A DNA stretch of 5,070 nucleotides from Bdellovibrionales bacterium (GTDB lineage: Bacteria > Bdellovibrionota > Bdellovibrionia > Bdellovibrionales > UBA840). The position numbers were made by a program, and so were the translations under genes. The stretch spans positions 1 to 5,070 of the forward strand of contig JAGRAL010000034.1 of the NCBI GenBank assembly GCA_020434605.1, in the 5' to 3' direction. Each line of letters begins with the position of its first letter. Positions within the stretch are counted from its first letter, which is position 1. The notes beneath the pieces were generated by a model, which searched no databases, was not told the DNA's origin, and worked only from the letters and a program-made list of their open reading frames with translations. Below, one piece after another: positions 1 through 5,070 of the stretch.

Positions 1-1795
1 CGCCTTCTTCATAACCCACATATCCTGGAGGCGCGCCAATCAGTCGAGAAACAGCGTGCTTTTCCATATATTCAGACATATCTAAACGAATAAGCTCAAC
101 ACCAAGCTGCTTAGCCAACTGACGAGTTAATTCTGTTTTACCAACACCGGTTGGACCTAAGAAAATGAATGTACCAATTGGTTTTTTAGGATCTTTTAAT
201 CCCACTCTATTTCTTTGAATGGCTTTAGTAATCTTACTTACCGCATCATCTTGACCAACAATAGATTTTTTCAAATCGTCAGCCATATGCACCAATCGCT
301 TGCTTTCTTTTTGAGCTACACGTTTGGTTGGGATGCCTGTCATCATCGCCACTACTTCCGCAATAGCATCTTCATCAACGGGATATCTTTCGGATTTAAC
401 GCTTTCTTCCCATTCTTTTTTGATGTTTTCCAACTCAATATTCAGTTGCTTTTCCTTGTCTCTCAACTTGGCCGCATCTTCATATTTTTGGCTTTTTACC
501 ACCTTGTTTTTTTCCTCTTTTACCGCTTCAATCTCTTCTTCTTTCTTAGTGATTTCTTCCGGCACATGAATGTTTTTCAAATGCACTCGAGCACCCACTT
601 CATCCATTACATCAATGGCTTTGTCTGGTAAAAAGCGATCAAAGATAAAGCGTTTAGACAAGGTAACTGCTTTTTCAATAAGTGGTGGACTAATTTTTAA
701 CTGATGGTGTGAACTTAGTAACTTAGATTGCTCGGTTAATATTTTAATACAAGTCTCATCATCTGGCTCAGTCAAGTCTACCTTTTGAAAGTAGCGGTTT
801 AAGGTTTTGTTTTTCTCGAATGTATTTTTTAAGTCCTTAAATGTTGAAGTTGCAATCACCGAAACATGACCTTTCATTAAGGTAGGCTTCAATAAAGCTG
901 AAATATCTGTACCTGTTGATTGAGTGCTTGATGATGATAGGACCTGGTGAATGTCATCAATAAATAGGATCACTTTGTGCTTTAAGTTTTCTAATTCTTT
1001 TATAATTTGTAAAAAGCGCTCTTCTAGTTCACCCTTAAACTTTGCACCTGCCACTAATAAGCCCGCATCTAATAAGTAAACTTCAGTATCTTTTAAAAAC
1101 TCAGGTGCATTTTTGTCGAGAATTGCTTGTGTAAAAGCATACACCAGATAGGTTTTACCAACTCCGTGCTCACCAAGAATTAGGGGGTTATTTTTAGTCT
1201 TTCTAGCTAAAATACCAACAAGTCTTTCCTGAAAGTCAGGTCTTGTAACTATGGCATGAGGGTTTTTTTTCAAAAATAGGTTTAAGTTCACACAGTAAGT
1301 TTGAAGTGTTGACTCTTCTGCTGTATGGCCTATGTCATCACTGTCTTTAAGTTGTCCAGATATGCTTGAGTGAGAAATAGTCTGTAGCAACTTTATTTTC
1401 GTCAGCTTTTCAGTGTCTTCCAAATAAAAATGGGCCTGACAGTCTGTTTCAGAGTATATTGAGACAATAATGTCAGTTGGCATAACTTCAGATTTTCCTG
1501 AGCTCATAGCTTGCGCCCAAGCCCTCTGTAAGACTCTTTGTAATCCTACACTAATGTGAGGAGCAACGCTTGGGTCTGCATCAGCAAGAACAGGTGTGTT
1601 TGATTCGATGTATTTTTCAAGGTTCGTCTGATAGCGCTTAAGATCAACTTTGCAGGTTTTTAACAATGTTTTGACCCTATCATCATTTAGTAACTCTAAG
1701 ATCAGTTGATCTATAGTTACGATCTCATATTGCTGCTTGATTGCTTTGCTTACAGTAAGATTAATATGAAGTTCTAAATCAGGATGTAAAGTCAT
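1..1795 (-). CDS. clpA/clpC: ClpA/ClpC-type AAA+ unfoldase, partial (C-terminus beyond left edge)
   Basis: This is the hexameric ATP-driven unfoldase that feeds substrates to ClpP in the cytoplasm, with ClpS as adaptor. 598 codons are visible with no in-frame stop. An N-domain (about 1-145) has ClpA-like segments such as LQRVLQRA and SSGKSEV. D1 has Walker A GEHGVGKT (208-215), pore loop GAKFKG, Walker B FIDDIH (Asp280-Asp281) and TLNRYFQ (Arg334-Tyr335). A charged coiled middle domain (about 411-470) carries the UVR-like motif YEDAAKLRDKEKQ from Tyr438. D2 begins with Walker A GPTGVGKT (547-554) and ends at the edge in PPGYVGYEEG. The Walker A spacing of 339 residues matches ClpC, which has a middle domain, rather than ClpA, which lacks one. 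The ATG overlaps the clpS stop as ATGA, with GGAG five bases upstream. N-domain and D1 read as ClpA, middle domain and D2 as ClpC, so either name is defensible. The ClpP-binding loop is outside the window. Confidence 0.93.
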   Translation of the reverse strand, partial: MTLHPDLELHINLTVSKAIKQQYEIVTIDQLILELLNDDRVKTLLKTCKVDLKRYQTNLEKYIESNTPVLADADPSVAPHISVGLQRVLQRAWAQAMSSGKSEVMPTDIIVSIYSETDCQAHFYLEDTEKLTKIKLLQTISHSSISGQLKDSDDIGHTAEESTLQTYCVNLNLFLKKNPHAIVTRPDFQERLVGILARKTKNNPLILGEHGVGKTYLVYAFTQAILDKNAPEFLKDTEVYLLDAGLLVAGAKFKGELEERFLQIIKELENLKHKVILFIDDIHQVLSSSSTQSTGTDISALLKPTLMKGHVSVIATSTFKDLKNTFEKNKTLNRYFQKVDLTEPDDETCIKILTEQSKLLSSHHQLKISPPLIEKAVTLSKRFIFDRFLPDKAIDVMDEVGARVHLKNIHVPEEITKKEEEIEAVKEEKNKVVKSQKYEDAAKLRDKEKQLNIELENIKKEWEESVKSERYPVDEDAIAEVVAMMTGIPTKRVAQKESKRLVHMADDLKKSIVGQDDAVSKITKAIQRNRVGLKDPKKPIGTFIFLGPTGVGKTELTRQLAKQLGVELIRLDMSEYMEKHAVSRLIGAPPGYVGYEEG

Positions 1796-2106
1796 TCTGG
1801 CTCCGCAATGGTTTTAAGTGGATGTTCGTGGTTTTTTGCGTATTGGTTTACTAGTAAAACTTTAGTTTCAGCAATATCCTTTGTAAAGACGCCTGCCACA
1901 CCTGAACCTTTATGATGAACCTCTAGCATTACCCTAGTTGCACCTTCTTCATCCTTTTGGAAAAACTTCATTAAGACATGAACTACAAATACCATAGGGG
2001 TGTAGTCATCGTTTAAAATTAGTATCTTAAAAAGACGCGGCTTCTTTGTTTTTGTTGCCTCAGCATAATCGAGATTTGTTTTTTCTTTAGTGTTAGATTT
2101 TGCCAT
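1792..2106 (-). CDS. clpS: ClpS, N-degron adaptor of the Clp protease
   Basis: ClpS binds proteins with bulky hydrophobic N-terminal residues (N-end rule substrates) and delivers them to the N-domain of ClpA-type unfoldases. The 104-residue length is normal (E. coli 106). After a variable polar tail of about 25 residues comes the conserved core: LNDDYTPM (31-38), whose Asn32, Asp33 and Asp34 hold the alpha-amino group in known ClpS proteins, gate residue Met38, MLEVHHKG with Val63 and His64, GVFTKDIAETK (72-82), and a C-terminal EHPL (94-97). All pocket residues that I can align to E. coli ClpS are present, so normal substrate choice is expected. The gene begins 23 bases after the Omp85 stop and overlaps the unfoldase gene by four bases. 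No Shine-Dalgarno precedes the ATG; a strong -10 box does. Confidence 0.97.
   Translation of the reverse strand: MAKSNTKEKTNLDYAEATKTKKPRLFKILILNDDYTPMVFVVHVLMKFFQKDEEGATRVMLEVHHKGSGVAGVFTKDIAETKVLLVNQYAKNHEHPLKTIAEPE
1801..1804 (-). promoter_or_regulatory. Shine-Dalgarno of the Clp unfoldase gene
   Basis: On the minus strand GGAG stands five bases before the ATG at 1795, inside the last codons of clpS. It supports this start and, with the ATGA overlap, coupled translation of adaptor and unfoldase. Confidence 0.7.
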
Positions 2107-2112
2107 AATTAA

Positions 2113-2121
2113 ATTATAGCA
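2113..2121 (-). promoter_or_regulatory. Extended -10 promoter element just upstream of clpS
   Basis: The minus strand reads TGCTATAATTTAATTATG: an extended -10 (TGC then TATAAT), six bases, then the clpS ATG. Transcription usually starts about seven bases after the -10, which would be the A of the ATG itself. There is no good -35 at 17 bases; TTGGTG at 19-base spacing is a weak candidate, and extended -10 promoters can work without one. The region also lacks a Shine-Dalgarno, which fits a leaderless mRNA. AT-rich DNA makes TATAAT by chance fairly often, so this is a prediction. Confidence 0.5.
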
Positions 2122-2126
2122 TGCTA
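2117..2126. repeat. 10-base perfect palindrome TAGCATGCTA overlapping the clpS -10
   Basis: TAGCATGCTA is a perfect palindrome spanning the TG and first bases of the predicted clpS -10 box, in the 23-base gap between the Omp85 stop and clpS. The position would suit a small operator, but ten bases is short and no second copy was noticed. Confidence 0.3.
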
Positions 2127-2129
2127 AAA

Positions 2130-3677
2130 TTAAAAATCACCAATCGAGAAAAATAATGCGCCCTCGGACTCATTATTTTTAAAATTACGGTCTAGTTTGT
2201 AACCATAACCTAAGTTTATTGCACCAATAGGAGTTAAAATTTGAAGTGACAAGCCTATAGCATCTCTATATTCGTCATCAAAATCCTTACCTTTTACCTT
2301 AACACCTCCGCCATCGTAGAATAATGCGGTGCCAAAGTTTTTATATACGGGGATTCTTAATTCTGTCTTTACTAAGTAATAAGTAGATTCAGTTAGGAGT
2401 GATGGAAATACATCACCTGGCTCAATGAGTGCATCTGGATTAGGAATACTATTGTTCTCAAAACCTCTAATTGTCGTTAGTCCTCCAAGAAAAAACATCT
2501 TCTCTTGTGGTACAGCCGAGAACCCCTCTTTTCCTTTATTGACAAGATAGCCTGTACGTAAAGAGTAGGCGAAGGTAACATCCTCATTTTTAAAGAAAGG
2601 CATGTATTGGTTAAACTGAAGGGAGGCTTTTATATATTTCACTTCTTTAGCACCTGGTTGAATTTCATCTCCCTCAGTACTTCCTAAATCAGGAGACGAG
2701 TAGTCTATATTGAGGCGCGTGTATGTTCCGTGTTTAGGCACGAATGGGTTATCCCTGTAGTCTAATTCGATAGTTGGTCCTATTTCAGCGATTCGACGGT
2801 GCTCTTCATTTGATTTATTACCGCTGTCATCTACTTCGAATTTTTTATTAATTTCTAACCCCCACAGTTTCCAACTGAGTTTTAAAAATCGCGTAAGATC
2901 TCGCTCTAAGCTAAGTACAAGGGCAGATGTTTCTATTGCTTCTAAATTTGTAATACTTGTATTTGTTAATTCCTGACTGTTAGTTACGTTGATTTTTCCT
3001 TTTGTTTTTGAGCCAAATAGAAATGGCTCAAGATAGCTGGCATTAGCTTTATAATCCAAAAACTCGGTAACTTTAATATTAGATTTTAACTGAAATCTAC
3101 CCTGTATTGCACGAGCAGTTCCAAATAAGTTTCTATAGGCTAAGCCTGTGTAACCTCTAAAAGTTAATTCTAACTCATTACTAACCCCAGCACCAAATGT
3201 TAGAGTGCCAGGATATCTTTCAGAAACGCTAACAGTTACAATACGTCTTGGGTTAGGTGAAGGGATGATTGATATATTTATACTAGAAAATAAACCAAGT
3301 CTTTTAAGCTGAGCCTCAGATTCACGTACTTTCTCTAGGGTTAAGATCTCATTTTCTTTGAAGTCCAAAGATTTCAAGATAACGTACTCTTTAGTCATAG
3401 AATTTCCGGTTACAGCGATACTTTGCACTATAATTTGATCACCTTCTTTGATCTTATAGTTTAAATTAGCTTTGGTATAGTTGTCGTGATAAGTGATAAA
3501 ATCACTATTGTCAGTTTCTATGGCGACTTCTAAGTAACCACGTTCTTTGTAAAAATCAGTTAGTTTTTCAAAACTGTTTTCGATTTTTTCTAGGCGTAAG
3601 GCTTTGTTTTCTTCAAGATCTATCGTTTTTAATAAAACTTCTTTTGAGAATTTTTTAGCTCCATTAAAATTTACTTG
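2130..3677 (-). CDS. C-terminal POTRA and barrel part of the interrupted Omp85 protein
   Basis: This 515-codon stretch follows the TAA in the same frame. It holds the rest of the sixth POTRA, a complete last POTRA (VQSIAVTGNS to VTVSVSERY) and the 16-strand-type barrel. Barrel marks are the entry PGTLTFGAGVSNE, the LDYRDNPFVPKHGTYTRL segment common in Omp85 barrels, the loop-6 motif GGLTTIRGF (Arg at full-length residue 817), and the C-terminal beta-signal ALFFSIGDF ending in Phe, which the BAM machinery recognises. There is no ATG between the TAA and 3428; the first usable start is a GTG at 3426-3428, inside a POTRA strand, with no signal peptide. Expressed alone it could not be exported, so the barrel depends on being joined to the upstream part. 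It ends 23 bases before clpS. Confidence 0.75.
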   Translation of the reverse strand, partial: QVNFNGAKKFSKEVLLKTIDLEENKALRLEKIENSFEKLTDFYKERGYLEVAIETDNSDFITYHDNYTKANLNYKIKEGDQIIVQSIAVTGNSMTKEYVILKSLDFKENEILTLEKVRESEAQLKRLGLFSSINISIIPSPNPRRIVTVSVSERYPGTLTFGAGVSNELELTFRGYTGLAYRNLFGTARAIQGRFQLKSNIKVTEFLDYKANASYLEPFLFGSKTKGKINVTNSQELTNTSITNLEAIETSALVLSLERDLTRFLKLSWKLWGLEINKKFEVDDSGNKSNEEHRRIAEIGPTIELDYRDNPFVPKHGTYTRLNIDYSSPDLGSTEGDEIQPGAKEVKYIKASLQFNQYMPFFKNEDVTFAYSLRTGYLVNKGKEGFSAVPQEKMFFLGGLTTIRGFENNSIPNPDALIEPGDVFPSLLTESTYYLVKTELRIPVYKNFGTALFYDGGGVKVKGKDFDDEYRDAIGLSLQILTPIGAINLGYGYKLDRNFKNNESEGALFFSIGDF

Positions 3678-3680
3678 TTA
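3678..3680 (-). other. In-frame TAA codon within the Omp85 gene
   Basis: The minus strand reads CCA ATC AGT ATT TTG TAA CAA GTA AAT TTT. The frame on both sides is that of one Omp85 protein. The base after the stop is C, a context known to weaken termination. A one-base change from AAA, GAA, CAA, TTA or TAT would give this codon. Confidence 0.95.
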
Positions 3681-4916
3681 CAAAATACTGATTGGCCCTT
3701 CATCAAGTCGAATAAAAATTTCAACTTCAGACTTAGCGTCAGAGTAGTTAGTTCTGCTAGTTAATATTTTTGCCATTAAAAAGCCTTGGTTCTGCAGGTG
3801 AGTGACAAGGTTATTAAGTCCGATTTCTAACTCTTCTGCACTATAGAGGTTGTCTTTTAATAGTTTTCCAGAATTGTTTTTTAAAAACTGAGTGTAGTAG
3901 TCTCCTGAATGAGAAATTGCACCATCAAAATTAAATGCTGTAATCTTAATGGCACTTCCCTCTTGAATATCTAAAGAAATTTTGTATTCCATTTCTTGTT
4001 TATCGTAACTTTGAGTGGTGCTGATCTGAATATTAGCATAAGCATTCTTTTTGTAAAAAGCCTTTAATCTTTCTCTGATATCTGAGGCAGGATTAACCCC
4101 TAAACTATCGCCATCTTTAAAATTCAGTGCATCGATCAACTTAGTAGAAGAAAACTTATGATTTCCCTTAAAGATAAGATTAAAGTGGTGTTCTTCAGTG
4201 AGTTGGTAGCTTATATTGACGGAACGCGCTTGCTCTAAGTATTCAAAATTTGGATCTGAAACTCTTGCCGCATAATACTTGTTTGCAATCAAATATTTTT
4301 TTATATCATTTTGTAAGTCGATAATATTTTGCTCAGTAAACGGGTCGTTATGGTAGGATCTTGCAAGGTGCTGTAACTTCTCTTTAAGACGTTTGTTTTT
4401 AGTTATATAGTAAATATTTGAAATTTTAGATTGCGTATTAGGTTTAATCTTAAATCGCACAATTCGATTGTTTTCTGAAAATTCAAGTTGAGATTCTGTT
4501 TCTACAGATAGATACGCGTTTTTTCGATAAAACTCTTTAATACGGTCTACGGCTGATCTTAACTTAAATGCATCATAGTTATCACCAGCCTGAATTTGTA
4601 CTATATTGGATAGGGTGCTTTCGTTAAAAATAAGTTTACCAACATATTCTACTTTAGATATTTGTGGAATAACTTCTGCAATAATTTTAAACGTTGTTTG
4701 CCCATCTTTTACTTCTTCAATAGCTCGAACGGTTCTGTACTTTTTATGAGTATATACAACTTTTAGTATTTCATCGACTTTGGATCGACTAAGAGGAGGG
4801 GAGAGTAAGTCTTTATAGTCACTCACTAGTTCTTTGCTAACACTGCTTTCTAAACCGCTGAGATCCAGCGTATTTGTAAAGCCAATGCAAGATAAAAGTA
4901 ATACCAATAAAATCAT
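3678..4916 (-). CDS. N-terminal POTRA part of the interrupted Omp85 protein
   Basis: This 412-residue open frame is what normal termination at the TAA would yield: a periplasmic chain of POTRA-like repeats with no barrel. Each repeat shows the beta-helix-helix-beta-beta pattern, with recurring cores such as IKEFYRKNAYLSV (126-138), LKAFYKKNAYANI (284-296) and LQNQGFLMAKI (374-384). The N-terminus MILLVLLLSCIGFTNT is a hydrophobic export signal without the usual Lys or Arg; LLSC at 7-10 resembles a lipobox but the stretch before it is very short. The reading frame ends inside the sixth repeat, at the EGP turn, so the product would not finish on a domain boundary. It overlaps the upstream tamB-like gene by four bases (ATGA), with only a weak GAG as ribosome site, so it is probably translated by coupling. 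Confidence 0.75.
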   Translation of the reverse strand: MILLVLLLSCIGFTNTLDLSGLESSVSKELVSDYKDLLSPPLSRSKVDEILKVVYTHKKYRTVRAIEEVKDGQTTFKIIAEVIPQISKVEYVGKLIFNESTLSNIVQIQAGDNYDAFKLRSAVDRIKEFYRKNAYLSVETESQLEFSENNRIVRFKIKPNTQSKISNIYYITKNKRLKEKLQHLARSYHNDPFTEQNIIDLQNDIKKYLIANKYYAARVSDPNFEYLEQARSVNISYQLTEEHHFNLIFKGNHKFSSTKLIDALNFKDGDSLGVNPASDIRERLKAFYKKNAYANIQISTTQSYDKQEMEYKISLDIQEGSAIKITAFNFDGAISHSGDYYTQFLKNNSGKLLKDNLYSAEELEIGLNNLVTHLQNQGFLMAKILTSRTNYSDAKSEVEIFIRLDEGPISIL

Positions 4917-5070
4917 TTAAACTCTATTTTATATTCTAAGTCGACGCCAAAGACATCTTCTTTGTTTGTGTTATTAAACTCACTATTGTCCGTATTGTTC
5001 TCATATTCCCAGCTACCAATCACAGACACCTTATCATTAATCTTATATTGTACTTTAGCATCATTTTTTA
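4913..5070 (-). CDS. tamB: TamB-like protein (DUF490), C-terminal end only
   Basis: The last 51 codons of a gene that begins beyond the right edge. The tail alternates polar and hydrophobic residues as beta-strands do (AKVQYKIND, VSVIGSWEYEN) and ends in FGVDLEYKIEFK. That closing GVDLEYxxEF pattern is typical of TamB/DUF490 proteins of delta-type proteobacteria. TamB is a long, inner-membrane-anchored, periplasm-spanning beta-groove protein that works with an Omp85 partner in outer-membrane assembly or lipid transport. The four-base ATGA overlap with a following Omp85 gene is the usual TAM arrangement and supports the call. With only 51 residues, another AsmA-like or barrel protein cannot be ruled out. 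Confidence 0.6.
   Translation of the reverse strand, partial: KNDAKVQYKINDKVSVIGSWEYENNTDNSEFNNTNKEDVFGVDLEYKIEFK

Larger units (their letters stand above)
2130..4916 (-). pseudogene. Omp85-family (BamA/TamA-like) outer-membrane assembly protein gene, interrupted by an in-frame TAA
   Basis: Taken as one gene this is 928 residues plus stop: N-terminal export signal, a chain of POTRA-like units (about 40-84, short and doubtful, then 85-160, 163-242, 243-321, 322-408, 409-493, 494-568) and a beta-barrel of about 360 residues. Omp85 proteins fold and insert outer-membrane proteins; POTRAs face the periplasm and bind partners. The same frame continues across codon 413 (TAA, 3678-3680): EGPISIL, stop, QVNFNG aligns to the usual EGP-x7-IxFxG-type POTRA join with no missing or extra residue. 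The sequence after the stop is intact to the final Phe. The start at 4916 is forced, because the codon before it is TAA. The ATGA overlap with tamB suggests a TAM-like role, but seven POTRAs is more than TamA (three) or BamA (five). It could be a recent pseudogene, a sequencing error, or expressed by readthrough. Confidence 0.8.

Noticed and set aside
215..631. Plus-strand open frames at 215-631 and 324-569
   Set aside because: Both lie antisense to the conserved middle and D2 region of the Clp unfoldase. They are Phe/Ser-rich low-complexity translations with no recognisable domain, as expected from the complement of Lys/Glu-rich codons.
2107..2129. A terminator between the Omp85 gene and clpS
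   Set aside because: The gap is 23 bases; the only symmetry is TAGCATGCTA, which has no loop and no following T-run that would make a rho-independent terminator.
3426..3428. GTG as the real start of a separate barrel gene
   Set aside because: It sits inside a POTRA strand (VQSIAVTGN), has no well-spaced ribosome site and gives no signal peptide, so the product could not reach the outer membrane.
3678..3680. A changed genetic code with TAA read as an amino acid
   Set aside because: No other in-frame TAA occurs in about 1,680 sense codons read here; the Omp85 gene itself ends in TAA at 2130-2132, and clpS and tamB end in TGA. A genome-wide reassignment should leave more such codons.
3429..3680. 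A frameshift splitting the Omp85 gene
   Set aside because: The frame before the stop and the frame of the barrel part are identical (3680 and 3428 differ by 252, a multiple of three), and the translation between them is a sound POTRA sequence.
3678..3680. Selenocysteine or pyrrolysine insertion at the stop
   Set aside because: Those use TGA and TAG; this codon is TAA.

Overview
All genes in this window lie on the minus strand and read from right to left: the 3' end of a tamB-like gene, a large Omp85-family outer-membrane gene broken by one in-frame TAA, clpS, and a ClpA/ClpC-type unfoldase gene that runs off the left edge. The genes are packed tightly: a 4-base ATGA overlap between tamB and the Omp85 gene, a 23-base gap before clpS, and another 4-base ATGA overlap between clpS and the unfoldase gene. 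No gap reaches 300 bases, and no RNA gene, mobile element, CRISPR array or clear hairpin terminator was seen.

The DNA is AT-rich (about 35-40% G+C by hand count over the left 1.2 kb). TamB- and Omp85-type proteins mean a diderm, Gram-negative-type envelope. ClpS with an AT-rich genome and a multi-POTRA Omp85 beside tamB fits a marine Bdellovibrionota / Bacteriovorax-like organism. That placement is an inference from style and gene order, not a demonstrated identity.

Envelope half (about 2130-5070): the TamB-like protein and the many-POTRA Omp85 protein would form a TAM- or BAM-like module that inserts outer-membrane proteins or moves lipids. The Omp85 gene would encode 928 residues with up to seven POTRA-like units and a C-terminal barrel that keeps the IRGF loop motif and a terminal-Phe beta-signal. 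Codon 413 is TAA. The frame is the same before and after it, and the stop falls between EGPISIL and QVNFNG inside a POTRA repeat with no indel.

Proteolysis half (1-2106): ClpS is an intact N-degron adaptor. Its partner looks like a hybrid: N-domain and first AAA+ module resemble ClpA, while the middle domain (UVR-type coiled coil) and second AAA+ module resemble ClpC. Its first AAA+ module also has unusual substitutions at key positions. A strong extended -10 box lies so close to the clpS ATG that a leaderless clpS transcript is plausible.

The points most worth a second look are the in-frame TAA in an otherwise intact essential-type gene, the ClpA/ClpC hybrid with its altered D1 site, and the possible leaderless clpS promoter.
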